From NCBI GenBank assembly GCA_964434865.1, contig CAYSWV010000015.1:17690-81689 (forward strand): DNA of 64,000 bases. Direction: 5' to 3'. Source of the DNA: CAYSWV01 sp964434865 (GTDB taxonomy: Bacteria; Cyanobacteriota; Cyanobacteriia; Thermostichales; Thermostichaceae). The position numbers and the translations under genes were made by a program. This document shows positions 35,408 through 44,768 of this stretch, piece by piece. How positions within the stretch are numbered: the first letter of the stretch is position 1; every line of letters starts with the position of its first letter. Under the pieces are notes generated by a model. The model saw nothing but the letters and a program-made list of their open reading frames with translations, made no database searches and was not told the origin of the DNA.

Positions 35408-37240
35408 CTATTCAACATTGGAATGAGGCTCTAACTTAGGCACAGCTGCAATCAATTGACGGGTGTAGTCAGTCTGAGGCGAGGTATAGATTTGATCAGC
35501 AGGTGCAATTTCTTCAATTTTGCCTCGATTCATCACCATAATCCGATCACTCATAAATTTGACAACACTGAGATCATGGGAAATAAAGATATAGGTCAAC
35601 TTCAGTTCATCTTGAAGCTGCTTAAGTAAGTTAAGAACCTGAGCTTGAACAGAAACATCCAACGCTGAAACAGCCTCATCACAGATCACTAACCGAGGTT
35701 CAGATGCCAGCGCGCGTGCAATGCAAATCCGTTGCCGTTGACCACCTGAAAATTCATGGGGCATACGACTTAAGCTCTCTGGATCTAACCCAACTTGAGT
35801 AAAGAGCGTTCGAGCTCGCTGGTACCGTTCAGCCCGATTGCCACCGATACGATGAAGAACCATGGGCTCGATCACTGACTCTCCCACTGTCATCCGTGGA
35901 TCTAAGGAACCAAAAGGATCTTGAAAGATCAATTGTAGATCTCGCCGTAATCGGCCCATTCGCTGGGCATTGAGTGCCAACAGATCATCCCCATCATAAA
36001 TAATCTGGCCTGCAGTGGCTCTAACCAAGCGCAATACAGTCCGAACTAAAGTTGACTTACCACAGCCGGACTCCCCTACCAATCCCAATGTTTCACCAGG
36101 ATAGACTTTAAAACTCACACCATCAACTGCTTTCACCTCACCGACCACTTGTTTAAAAACACCTCGAGTGATCGGAAAATAGGTTTTCAAGTCGGAGACC
36201 TGGAGCAGGGGTGGCTGTTTCTGTAGGGCTTGGACTCGTTCATTCACTTCAGCAGCAGTGATCTCCGCTATATTTAAGGCTTGAGCCACACTGAGGCTAC
36301 TCTTAGCTTGGGGGGTTGATCCAGCAGAACTGATAAAATCGGCTACTGTGGGCAACCGGCTTAAGCGGCGATCTAGAACGGGACGGCAAGCTAATAAGCC
36401 CTGAGTATAGGGATGTTGAGGATTTTGAAAGAGTTGAGTTACCGATCCTTGTTCAACAACCGTTCCCTGGTACATCACTAACACTTGATTAGCGACTTCA
36501 GCAATGATGCCTAGATCATGACTGATAAAGATCATAGACATCTGGCGACGAGCTTGTAACTTTCGTAACAGAGCTAAAATCTCCGCTTGCACAGTTACAT
36601 CTAAAGCGGTAGTCGGCTCATCTGCCAGAAGCAAGGCTGGATTACAAGCAATCGCCGCAGCAATCGCCACCCGTTGCATTTGACCTCCCGAAAGTTGAAA
36701 GGGATATCGATATCGGAGGTCAGGCGAGAGCTGGACTTCTTCAAATAAAGCCTGAGTTCGTTGTTCAGCTTCAGCCAGGGTGACAGATTCATTGGCTAAA
36801 ATCGTTTCTTGGACTTGATACCCACAGGTGTAGACCGGATCCAGAGATGACATCGGTTCTTGAAAGATCATAGCAATTTGGTCCCCACGATAGCGACTCA
36901 TCTGCACAGGCGACAGCTGCGTTAACTCAATCGGGGCTGAAGTTGACGGTTGATAGAGAATATGGCCTTGAAGTTGAGCCAAGGGAGGTAATAATCCCAG
37001 TAAGGCCAGAGCCGTCATCGTTTTACCGGACCCAGACTCACCCACAATACCTAGGGTTGATCCTGGTTTTAATTCAAATGAAACATGGTTAACTACGGCT
37101 TTAGATCCTGGATGAGATCTTTGATTTGATCCCGGCGAGGAGGGAAATGTGATCGTTAGATCTTCAACCTTGATAGTGGCTAACTTGGAAGGGTTAGGAC
37201 TAACTTGAGAGGCTCTGGGACTAAAGGATCCGTGGGTCAT
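35408..37240 (-). CDS. Fused dual-ATPase component of a dipeptide/oligopeptide ABC transporter
   Basis: The product of about 610 residues contains two complete nucleotide-binding domains of DppD/DppF type. NBD1 has Walker A GESGSGKT, signature LSGGQMQRVAIA, Walker B LLLADEPTTALD and the C-terminal 'oligopeptide' extension (HPYTQGLLACRP). NBD2 has GESGCGKS, FSGGQRQRICIA, LVICDEAVSALD and TDYTRQLIAAVP. A linker of about 60 residues joins them. Such fusions power peptide or nickel importers. No permease or binding-protein gene is adjacent. ATG 37240 is chosen because it begins the MTHGSFSP segment. ATG 37291 is also in frame. Confidence 0.9.
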   Translation of the reverse strand: MTHGSFSPRASQVSPNPSKLATIKVEDLTITFPSSPGSNQRSHPGSKAVVNHVSFELKPGSTLGIVGESGSGKTMTALALLGLLPPLAQLQGHILYQPSTSAPIELTQLSPVQMSRYRGDQIAMIFQEPMSSLDPVYTCGYQVQETILANESVTLAEAEQRTQALFEEVQLSPDLRYRYPFQLSGGQMQRVAIAAAIACNPALLLADEPTTALDVTVQAEILALLRKLQARRQMSMIFISHDLGIIAEVANQVLVMYQGTVVEQGSVTQLFQNPQHPYTQGLLACRPVLDRRLSRLPTVADFISSAGSTPQAKSSLSVAQALNIAEITAAEVNERVQALQKQPPLLQVSDLKTYFPITRGVFKQVVGEVKAVDGVSFKVYPGETLGLVGESGCGKSTLVRTVLRLVRATAGQIIYDGDDLLALNAQRMGRLRRDLQLIFQDPFGSLDPRMTVGESVIEPMVLHRIGGNRAERYQRARTLFTQVGLDPESLSRMPHEFSGGQRQRICIARALASEPRLVICDEAVSALDVSVQAQVLNLLKQLQDELKLTYIFISHDLSVVKFMSDRIMVMNRGKIEEIAPADQIYTSPQTDYTRQLIAAVPKLEPHSNVE

Positions 37241-37401
37241 GCTCCATCCATAGCTTTTCTGTAGCTTTTTTACAGCTGACCAACTCAGCATTGGGCAAAT
37301 TATAGACTAGGGTAGGCAAAGTTGTTTGTGATCTTTGAGTCACAGTAAGGCCCCCTAGCCTGATAAGTTGTTGAGGGATTTCATCTATCAAGGTACCAGC
37401 T

Positions 37402-38991
37402 GTGAGCCGAGCAAGCGGGATTCTTCTGCACATTACCTCTTTACCCAGTCAGTGGGGCATTGGTGATTTTGGCCCCCAAGCCTACGCGTTTGTTGATTTT
37501 TTAGCCCAGGCAGGTCAATCACTCTGGCAGATCTTACCGCTAGGCCCAACAGGGTTTGGCAATTCCCCCTATGCTTGTTACTCCGCCTTTGCCTTAAATC
37601 CACTTTTGATCAGTATTGATGATCTCCTTAAAACTGGTTGGTTAATCGAGACGGATTGGGAGACTTTACCCGAATGGCCGCTGCTGCAACAATCCCCCCC
37701 TGATCAGATCAACTTTGAATATGTCCAACCCTTTAAACTGGCTCTACTGAAAAAAGCCTGGAATCGATTTCAAACTATTGCGGCGGATGCTGATTGGCAA
37801 GCCTTTGCAGAATTTTCGCATCAAACCGATTGGCTCCAATCCTATGCTCTGTTCATGACCTTGAAACAAGTCCATAATGATCAGGAGTGGATTCATTGGC
37901 CACAACCCCAAGCTCTCGCTGATCCAAAGGCTTTGGCTGAAGTGGAAACTAACTACACTGGATTAATCAATCAACATCAGTTTTACCAATATCTTTTAGA
38001 TCAGCAATGGCGGCAGTTGAAAGCGTATGCCCATCAACAAGGTATTCAATTAGTGGGTGACTTGCCCATCTATGTAGCTCGAGATAGTGCAGATGTCTGG
38101 TCACATCGAGATCTATTTCAATTGGATCCAACCGGTCATCCTACAGCTGTAGCTGGTGTACCTCCGGATTACTTTAGCAAAACTGGGCAACGTTGGGGGA
38201 ATCCACTCTACAACTGGGAGGTTATGCAACAAAAAGGCTATGACTGGTATATTAACCGGATCAAAGTTGAATTAAGCCGAGTGGATTGGATCAGAATTGA
38301 TCATTTTCGCGGGTTTGCTGGTTACTATGCCATTCCGGCAGCTTCAGAGACAGCTGAATCGGGGCAATGGCTTCCGGGGCCTGGCGTTGATCTCTTTCAT
38401 CAAATTCAAGCTGAATTAGGAACTCTACCTATTGTTGCTGAAGATTTAGGGGTCATTACTCCAGATGTCATTGAACTGAGAGATCGGTTTGGCTTGAAGG
38501 GGATGAAGGTCCTGCAATTTGGCTTTGATCAAGTGGCATTAGCGAATATGCTCGCCGCCGATGCCGATCCACGAGTGTTGGGTCCTGATAATCCATTTTT
38601 GCCTTGCAATTTTGATCGCAACTTTGTTGTGTACACAGGCACCCACGACAACGACACGCTCATGGGTTGGCTACAGAGTCCAGAGCGAGGCCCCGCTGAT
38701 TTAGAAGCCTTATACAACTATTTAGGATTGGACCCAGCCCTAGATCACTCGGGTCTTCATTGGACCTTGATCCGGCTGGTATGGGCTTCTGTGGCAGACT
38801 GGGCCCTGGTTCCACTGCAAGATTTATTAGGGTTGGGTAGTGAAGCCCGTATGAATACTCCAGGCACCGCCGAGGGCAATTGGGGCTGGAGAGTTGCATC
38901 AACTACACTATGTCCAGACCTGGCTCAACAACTAGCCACCTTGACCACCATCTATGCTAGAGCTAAAGCCCCAACATCCTCACCTCTTTAG
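37402..38991 (+). CDS. malQ: 4-alpha-glucanotransferase (GH77)
   Basis: Disproportionates malto-oligosaccharides during glycogen turnover. The 529-residue product shows the GH77 start (SRASGILLHITSLPSQWGIGDFG) and GPTGFGNSPYACYSAFALNPLLI. The nucleophile region is VDWIRIDHFRGFAGYY (Asp), the acid block is LPIVAEDLGVITPDV, and the transition-state-stabiliser block is VVYTGTHDNDTLMGW. Length equals bacterial MalQ without extra starch-binding domains. The start is GTG at 37402. It diverges from the ABC ATPase gene. Confidence 0.95.
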   Translation: MSRASGILLHITSLPSQWGIGDFGPQAYAFVDFLAQAGQSLWQILPLGPTGFGNSPYACYSAFALNPLLISIDDLLKTGWLIETDWETLPEWPLLQQSPPDQINFEYVQPFKLALLKKAWNRFQTIAADADWQAFAEFSHQTDWLQSYALFMTLKQVHNDQEWIHWPQPQALADPKALAEVETNYTGLINQHQFYQYLLDQQWRQLKAYAHQQGIQLVGDLPIYVARDSADVWSHRDLFQLDPTGHPTAVAGVPPDYFSKTGQRWGNPLYNWEVMQQKGYDWYINRIKVELSRVDWIRIDHFRGFAGYYAIPAASETAESGQWLPGPGVDLFHQIQAELGTLPIVAEDLGVITPDVIELRDRFGLKGMKVLQFGFDQVALANMLAADADPRVLGPDNPFLPCNFDRNFVVYTGTHDNDTLMGWLQSPERGPADLEALYNYLGLDPALDHSGLHWTLIRLVWASVADWALVPLQDLLGLGSEARMNTPGTAEGNWGWRVASTTLCPDLAQQLATLTTIYARAKAPTSSPL

Positions 38992-38992
38992 C

Positions 38993-39922
38993 TCAATCCC
39001 AAGAAATACGAGCCAACCGATCGAGACAGAGGAGAAACAGTCTTGCATTGGGAATGGTGCTGTAGGTGAAAGCATATTTGCCCTTACCCGACCACCAGCG
39101 AGCATCTTTGTGGGTAAACTGAAATCGGCCTCCATCAAGGCTAATATCTTTCATATCTTGCACTGAGGCTTGTTGGGTGGAGCCATCTTTTAATTGAAAA
39201 GCAATGTAACCATCACCAACTCGAACTGCTTTTGGGTTTGACTTGAGTGGAAATTCCACATACCCCACCTGCTCCAATTGTTGATTGGCAAATTGCAACA
39301 GATAAGCACTCCAAGCAAATTCAGCTGCATTGGCAAAGTGCCAGGCATCCCCCTCTTTCGGCCAGCCTTCATAACTTTTGAAACGGCCACGTAAGCGGAA
39401 GGGTTTCCCAGTGTTGCAGATCCAGGTGTAGTCGTAGCTAGTATCCGTATAGGTTTGACGACTGTAGTTACGAACCTGACTCGTGTAGAGTTCTTTGGCA
39501 TTGCTGAAATAAAGGAGTCGTTTTCTGGGGGTCGACGATCGAGATCCACGGATACGATATTCAACAATCCCACTGTCACCCACAAATGAGCAGCGATGAG
39601 AAAATTGAATACTAAAGTAGGCCAACAACCCGACTAAGCCACCTATGCCTAGGATCAGGGGCAACATGAGATCCAGTTGTAGGGGAGCTATCGCAAAAAA
39701 AGTAGCCACAGCCATGACCAACCCCACAGCCAGAGCAATTAAGAGTCGAATCCCCAACGGCAGAGGTTGCTGCAGCGTAGTTAAGGTACTGTCTGCTGAT
39801 AAGATCTTGCCAATATCAGGCGGTGGAACCACAAAAAAGTCCATCTCAGGAGGAATGGGACTCCCAGTATGTCGAGTAATGCCCCCTTTGGGAACCCACT
39901 GAGATCGCCATCGTTGACGCAT
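38993..39922 (-). CDS. Conserved hypothetical membrane protein
   Basis: I do not recognise a named family. The 309-residue product has a proline-rich cytosolic N-terminus (residues 1-50), then two hydrophobic segments (IRLLIALAVGLVMAVATFFAI; LDLMLPLILGIGGLVGLLAYF). A beta-rich domain of about 200 residues follows (CSFVGDSGIVEYRIRGSR, YTWICNTGKPFRLRGRFKSYEG, GDGYIAFQLKDGSTQQASVQDMKDISLDGGRF). The pattern resembles PH-like membrane sensors. ATG 39922 is preceded by GGAGG. It is convergent with malQ, the stops only two bases apart. Confidence 0.75.
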   Translation of the reverse strand: MRQRWRSQWVPKGGITRHTGSPIPPEMDFFVVPPPDIGKILSADSTLTTLQQPLPLGIRLLIALAVGLVMAVATFFAIAPLQLDLMLPLILGIGGLVGLLAYFSIQFSHRCSFVGDSGIVEYRIRGSRSSTPRKRLLYFSNAKELYTSQVRNYSRQTYTDTSYDYTWICNTGKPFRLRGRFKSYEGWPKEGDAWHFANAAEFAWSAYLLQFANQQLEQVGYVEFPLKSNPKAVRVGDGYIAFQLKDGSTQQASVQDMKDISLDGGRFQFTHKDARWWSGKGKYAFTYSTIPNARLFLLCLDRLARISWD

Positions 39923-40541
39923 TTACAATCCTCCAGGCCAAGATCTGACTCAACACCTCGTCCGAAATTATCCTATTGATTGGGTTGATTGGGATGATTC
40001 AGTTTAGATTATCAGATGTTTGCTAGGAGTCAGCCTAAGTCGGTAAAGTCCAGACACCTAGAAGTAGAATTGATCACATCATGCATTCAAGTTCAGATCG
40101 GACTGGTGATGGGTTTAATCATCTGAACTGAGATCGCTCCGATAGTATTCTGAGATCTCCATTACTAGTATCCCCATCGAACCTTCTGCTGGCCGAGCTA
40201 AAGTAAATCTCGAAGCGATTATTAGCCTGGTCCATCTGGCAGGGTTTTCTCGTGCAAATGGTCGTAGCAAGGGTCCCTCTTCAACAGAGAGTTACTTTTA
40301 GATCTAAGCTTGCTCATGATCTTGGCTGATCGGATTGATCATTCTGATTTTTACTGATCATTCTGGCGTTTAGAGGGTGTTCAGTCAATGATCGAGCGTT
40401 GACGATTCTGGTGGTAGGGAACCCAAATCTTGTAATGAAACAACACATTTACATTTGGCCTAGAAAAAAACAATTAATCTGGAGACTAGAGATTTAGCCC
40501 TAAAAAGTACATGAATCGATACCTGTCCGTGAGGTTAATCC
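39923..40541. other. Long gene-poor gap
   Basis: No intact gene is visible. A protein-like but unidentifiable open stretch lies near 40171-40302 (PIEPSAGRAKVNLEAIISLV). A near-repeat of TGATCATTCTG occurs at about 40337 and 40358. Together with 40542-40683 the gene-free distance is about 760 bp, long for this window. Confidence 0.4.
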
Positions 40542-40724
40542 ATTCTCACCTTGCTTAAACAACACTTGGGATCTAACGATGGCACGAGCGTCTATTTTAA
40601 ACCCCTGAAACGATCCTTCCAGCTTGCCCGTTTTTCACACCACTTTGACGACAAAGCCAATTTAAATGATGATACTTTCTACTTTAATGGCCAATTTGAT
40701 CATCTCCAGATCTTTCAGGTTTAA
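40542..40724 (+). pseudogene. Unidentified C-terminal protein fragment
   Basis: After an in-frame TAA at 40536, the plus-strand frame is open for about 60 codons to TAA at 40722-40724. It encodes QHLGSNDGTSVYFKPLKRSF, then ARFSHHFDDKANLN and TFYFNGQFDHLQIFQV. The composition is protein-like, but there is no ATG start and it overlaps the tocopherol methyltransferase gene's 3' end. I cannot name the family. It may be the remnant of a lost gene. Confidence 0.3.
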
Positions 40725-41550
40725 GGCCAGTCAAAACACCATATTGAATCACTCCGCTAGCGTATCCCTGAGACATCAACGGGAGAGCTAAAGTCGCTTG
40801 AATGGTTGTCCAACCTTTCGAGAGCACATTAACGAGAATGGCAGGATCTAAAGCGGAATCCATCACAGCAGACCAAAACGGTGCCACATGACTAGACCAG
40901 TCATCTGAGCTTATCTGTTGAAAGCCAGTTGCAGCCGCAATTTGACAGTAAGCAGGCAAACTAATAATGTAGGGCAAGCAGTAGACAGCATAAATTCCCT
41001 GCAATAACCACTGATCGGTGATCGAGAGAGGGCTAGGTTTATGACACCACGTCGCCATCAGTAAGCGCCCTCCAGGGTGTAAAACTCGAAAGCATTCCTT
41101 TAAGAAGCGAGCTTTATCGGCCATATGCTCTCCGCTTTCTAGGGCCCACACCAGATCAAAGTGATTATCAGGAAAAGGCAGATTTAAAGCATCAGCTACA
41201 TAAAAATGGGTCTGTTGCACGAGATTAAGATGAATGGCTCGAGTTCGAGCTCGGTTAGCCTGCACGGGACTGAGGGTAATTCCAGTAGCCGTAGCTCCAA
41301 ATCGTTGGGCCAGATCTAAAGTACTCCCACCAATTCCACACCCCACATCTAGGATCTGTTGGGCAGTTTTGACAGTACCCCATTGCAAGAGACGATCAAT
41401 CAGATTAATTTGAGCTTGACGCCGATCAATGGTGAGAGAGTCATAATAACCATGATGCATGTGCTCGCCCCACACCTCTTCCCATAGTAGGGAGGATCGG
41501 TCATAAAACTGTTGAATTTGAGATTTTAGATCTGTCGGTGTTGCCATCAT
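40684..41550 (-). CDS. Gamma-tocopherol methyltransferase-like SAM methyltransferase
   Basis: The 288-residue product matches the VTE4 group. It has FYDRSSLLWEEVWGEHMHHGYYD near the N-terminus, SAM motif I LDVGCGIGGSTLDLA (residues 67-81), and VWALESGEHM with ATWCHK. The C-terminal tocopherol-methyltransferase block follows (YCLPYIISLPAYCQIA; SSDDWSSHVAPFWSAVMDSAL). Such enzymes methylate gamma- to alpha-tocopherol at membranes. MPBQ or sarcosine methyltransferases are lesser alternatives. ATG 41550 (AGG upstream) is chosen. An in-frame start at 41628 would overlap the MDR gene. It is probably co-transcribed with that reductase. Confidence 0.85.
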   Translation of the reverse strand: MMATPTDLKSQIQQFYDRSSLLWEEVWGEHMHHGYYDSLTIDRRQAQINLIDRLLQWGTVKTAQQILDVGCGIGGSTLDLAQRFGATATGITLSPVQANRARTRAIHLNLVQQTHFYVADALNLPFPDNHFDLVWALESGEHMADKARFLKECFRVLHPGGRLLMATWCHKPSPLSITDQWLLQGIYAVYCLPYIISLPAYCQIAAATGFQQISSDDWSSHVAPFWSAVMDSALDPAILVNVLSKGWTTIQATLALPLMSQGYASGVIQYGVLTGLKPERSGDDQIGH

Positions 41551-41624
41551 TAAACCTAAAGCTTTCTTTTTAAATAGATCAGTTCTTGCCTGGGTTAGGT
41601 TGAAATTAAATTTTAGCGTAGCAA

Positions 41625-42563
41625 TCAACTCAGACGAGCCACAATTTTACCACGGGTATGTCCAGCTTCACTCCAGGCATGGGCCATGCGAATATCAGCT
41701 TCAGTAAAGCCAACTACCCGACTGACCACCGGTCTGATCTGCCCAGAATCAATCAAATGGCTAATTTCAATGAGTTGAGAGACATTAGGATAAACCAATA
41801 TCCGACTGCCACTCACACCATAGCGAGCCAAGAGCGCCGGTGCCGGTTCAGCCACAAGCGACACTAAGTAACCGCCTGGCTTCAACACCTTCAAGGAACG
41901 TGTCTGTATCTCTCCCCCTAAAGGATCCAGGACCACATCAAGCGTAGATCCCAATGTTTCAAATGGGACTTCCTCTCGATTAATCACTTGATTCACGCCC
42001 AACTCCTGTAAAAACGAGACTGTTGAAGATGAAGTCACAGCAATCACCTCAGCCCCCTTAGCTTGAGCAAGCTGTACAGCTACGTGCCCCACTCCCCCTG
42101 CAGCGGCATGGATAAGGACTCTTTGAGCGGTCGTCAGTAAAGCCCGTTCAAACAGAGCTTGCCAGGCGGTTAAGGCCACCAACGGTATAGCCGCTGCATG
42201 AATAGCATCCAAGGTTTTAGGTTGATGCATGATCTCTGTTGCAGGTGCTGTCGTATACTCAGCATAGGCTTTACCTTCAGCAGGCAATCGGATGAGGCCA
42301 AAGACTGGATCGCCAACTTGAAAGTTGATCACTCCCGGTCCCACAGCCTCGATGACACCCGCCACATCCCATCCTAAAATAAGGGGTAAATAGCCAATTC
42401 GGTTAGCCATACCCCGACCTCGCCGTGTTTTCCAATCAACAGGGTTAATGCCAATCGCTTGGACCCGGATTAACACTTCACCCAAACTGGGGTTGGGTCT
42501 GGGAATATCTTCCATGATCAAGACATCCGGATCGCCATAGCGGTACATACAAATGGCTTTCAT
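41625..42563 (-). CDS. NAD(P)-dependent quinone-oxidoreductase-like MDR protein
   Basis: The 312-residue product is a zinc-free medium-chain reductase. It has the N-terminal GroES-like part (PNPSLGEVLIRVQAIGINPVDWKTRRG, GWDVAGVIEAVGPGV) and the Rossmann loop AAAGGVGHVAVQLA for NADPH. The end is the 'ADIRMAHAWSEAGHTRGKIVARL' type of quinone oxidoreductases. Structural and catalytic zinc cysteines are absent. It precedes the tocopherol-methyltransferase-like gene on the same strand, suggesting a role in quinone or chromanol redox, but that is inference. Confidence 0.87.
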   Translation of the reverse strand: MKAICMYRYGDPDVLIMEDIPRPNPSLGEVLIRVQAIGINPVDWKTRRGRGMANRIGYLPLILGWDVAGVIEAVGPGVINFQVGDPVFGLIRLPAEGKAYAEYTTAPATEIMHQPKTLDAIHAAAIPLVALTAWQALFERALLTTAQRVLIHAAAGGVGHVAVQLAQAKGAEVIAVTSSSTVSFLQELGVNQVINREEVPFETLGSTLDVVLDPLGGEIQTRSLKVLKPGGYLVSLVAEPAPALLARYGVSGSRILVYPNVSQLIEISHLIDSGQIRPVVSRVVGFTEADIRMAHAWSEAGHTRGKIVARLS

Positions 42564-42605
42564 TAAGCACCTATCTGTGAATCAACCTTGTATTTTAGGA
42601 TGTCT

Positions 42606-43724
42606 ATGCTAAGTCGTCGTCAATTTGTGGGGGGGCTTGCCTTACTGCTCCAAGGGTGTGGCTCTCGCCAGGCTCAAGATTGGGTCATTCGCAGTCTTAA
42701 ACAGTCTTTACCCAACAGTCTGATCAGCCAATTCCGCAACTCTATTGATAGCCCATTAAGCCTAGATCTAGTGGATACGAGAGCCGAGCTATTCAATAGT
42801 CTTAAAGCTAGTTTGAACCCCTCAGTCAACACCAGATGGAATCCTTTCACCTGGTTTCAAGTGCCTCCACCACCCATCTTAATCACGTTATTAGGAGCCG
42901 ATTGGCTACAGCCAGCTATTGACTTTGACTTGATAGCAGCATTAGATCCAGCCGCCATCTCGGTATGGTCACAATTACCTGCAGCTTGGCAACAGATTGT
43001 CCGTCGGGATCAAAACACAATTTGGGGTTTACCTTGGCGGTGGGGGGCGACAGCTATTGCTTACAACCGTCGTTTTGTGCAAGAACCGATCACAGATTGG
43101 TCTGACCTATGGCGACCTGAGTTAAGACAAAAAGTAACCTTGCCCGATCATCCTCGCGAAGTTATTGGGTTGGTGCTCAAATCTCAAGGTCGCTCCTACA
43201 ATGAAAATTTAAGTCTGAATGATACTCGATTACTAGCAGATTTAAGATCGCTTCATAACCAAGTTTCAACCTATACTTCAAGCGCTTATTTACAACTGCT
43301 CCGCATTGAAAAGTCATGGGTAGCTGTAGGCTGGACTGAAGATCTATTTGCACTCCAAAACAGTTACCGCGAATTTGAAATTGTGATTCCAGCCTCAGGC
43401 TCATCCCTTTGGTACGATCTGTGGGTAGTGCCCAGGCAACTCAACGGTTCGGAGAGCTTAGAGGATCCAGAGCTATCAACTTGGATTCAAGCTTGGCTAA
43501 ATCTAGTGATCAATACTGATACAGCCAACCGAATCATGAATTTGAGTAAGTTGGCTACAGTTTTACCTGGAAGCGATACGACAGAACTCTCACCTTCCTT
43601 ACAAACTCGTCCAGATCTAAAATCTGATCCGCTGGACTTCGGTGAATTTTTAATGCCATTACCTGAAGATCAAGTGGTTAACTACTTAACCTTGTGGAAT
43701 CAGCTACGACAGGGATACCTCTAA
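42606..43724 (+). CDS. Periplasmic solute-binding lipoprotein (PotD-like, family 1)
   Basis: The 372-residue product begins MLSRRQFVGGLALLLQGCGS, which combines a twin-arginine-like motif with a lipobox (LLQGC). It then shows the bacterial family-1/PotD binding-protein layout: AAISVWSQLPAAWQQIVRRDQNTIWGLPWRWGATAIAYNRRFV, then DWSDLWRPELRQKVTLPDHPREVIGLVLKSQG. This resembles polyamine- or iron-binding proteins, but ligand residues are not decisive and no permease or ATPase genes adjoin. ATG 42606 follows AGGA by five bases. Earlier in-frame ATGs at 42588 and 42600 are alternatives. Confidence 0.82.
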   Translation: MLSRRQFVGGLALLLQGCGSRQAQDWVIRSLKQSLPNSLISQFRNSIDSPLSLDLVDTRAELFNSLKASLNPSVNTRWNPFTWFQVPPPPILITLLGADWLQPAIDFDLIAALDPAAISVWSQLPAAWQQIVRRDQNTIWGLPWRWGATAIAYNRRFVQEPITDWSDLWRPELRQKVTLPDHPREVIGLVLKSQGRSYNENLSLNDTRLLADLRSLHNQVSTYTSSAYLQLLRIEKSWVAVGWTEDLFALQNSYREFEIVIPASGSSLWYDLWVVPRQLNGSESLEDPELSTWIQAWLNLVINTDTANRIMNLSKLATVLPGSDTTELSPSLQTRPDLKSDPLDFGEFLMPLPEDQVVNYLTLWNQLRQGYL

Positions 43725-43765
43725 CACTAATTAACTGTTATCAAGCATCTATCTCACTGATCGCG

Positions 43766-44161
43766 CTACTGCTGAAGAGACTGTTTATAGGCAGCCCATC
43801 CCCCATAGTTTGAAATATCAGGCCAGTTTCTCGACTCAATCAGATCTTGTGGATACAACATAGCCGGCACAACTTCACCATCGTCCAGAGTTACTTCCCC
43901 CAGATAGAGATCGGGAGGCTCGGAGGCTAAGAGGGCATCAAACTGCTCTAGCGTAAGTTCATAGACTTCACCAGGTATTGAGATGCCAGAGCTCTCAGTG
44001 CGATAAATACCAGGATGGCGATCAGCTACACTATGGAGTCGATAGTGAGGTTGAGTACGAGTCGGCTTGATCAGTCGAGCCTCGCCTAAATGATGATGAT
44101 CAGGTTGTCCCGTCAAGGCAGACCCACAAATAAAAAACCGCTTGTAGGGTGAATGAACCAT
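43766..44161 (-). CDS. Gamma-glutamylcyclotransferase-like (AIG2/allophanate-hydrolase C-terminal) protein
   Basis: The 131-residue product has the GGCT fold pattern FFICGSALTGQPDHHHLGEARLI, HSVADRHPGIYRTESSG and GEVYELTLEQFDALLASEPPDL. The acidic residue of SEPPDLY is at the position used as general acid/base in gamma-glutamylcyclotransferases. Stand-alone copies are widespread in cyanobacteria with untested function. It starts 34 nt after adk on the same strand, so it may ride on the ribosomal-operon transcript. It converges with the solute-binding-protein gene. Confidence 0.83.
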   Translation of the reverse strand: MVHSPYKRFFICGSALTGQPDHHHLGEARLIKPTRTQPHYRLHSVADRHPGIYRTESSGISIPGEVYELTLEQFDALLASEPPDLYLGEVTLDDGEVVPAMLYPQDLIESRNWPDISNYGGWAAYKQSLQQ

Positions 44162-44195
44162 AGTCAGGACAACCTGAAAAGTTAGACAACACTAG

Positions 44196-44768
44196 CTAAA
44201 CAGAGCCATTGGTATGACTGACTGTTTCGATCAGATCCTTTAACTCAGTATGAATAGTTTCTTCAGAGCGGTTGCCATCAACCTTATTGAGATACCCTCG
44301 CTCTTGGTAATACTCAATCAAAGGTTGGGTCTGTTTGCGGTAAACATCTAAGCGGTGACGAATCAACTCTTCAGTATCATCTTTTCGTTGACGCTTCAGC
44401 AATCGCTCCACAATCGCATCATCAGGAACATCAAGATTGATCACACAGTCACAGGCTTGATGGAGTTCAACTAACAGGGATTCCAGAGCCTGAGCTTGGG
44501 GAATAGTGCGAGGAAACCCATCCAAAATCCAACCGATCGTTTTGTCTTCAAGTTGCCCTTTTACCATAGCCACCAAAATGTGGTCAGGCACAAGATCTCC
44601 TGCATCCATATAGCTCTTAGCTTCTAGACCTAGATGAGTCTCAGCCCTGACTTCCGCACGGAGCATATCGCCTGTAGAAATTTTGGGAATGCTATAGTCA
44701 ACGGCTAACTTCTCAGCTTGGGTTCCCTTACCGGCTCCAGGAGGTCCTAAAAAGATCAATCTTGCCAC
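44196..44768 (-). CDS. adk: Adenylate kinase
   Basis: Interconverts ATP + AMP and 2 ADP. The 190-residue product has P-loop FLGPPGAGKGTQ (residues 5-16), ISTGDMLRAEV, GWILDGFPRTIPQA and the RLDVYRKQTQPLIEYY lid end. It is the short form without the zinc lid, as usual in cyanobacteria. The start GTG shares its G with the secY TAG stop (TAGTG), indicating translational coupling. It is the last member of the conserved cluster. infA does not follow. Confidence 0.95.
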   Translation of the reverse strand: MARLIFLGPPGAGKGTQAEKLAVDYSIPKISTGDMLRAEVRAETHLGLEAKSYMDAGDLVPDHILVAMVKGQLEDKTIGWILDGFPRTIPQAQALESLLVELHQACDCVINLDVPDDAIVERLLKRQRKDDTEELIRHRLDVYRKQTQPLIEYYQERGYLNKVDGNRSEETIHTELKDLIETVSHTNGSV

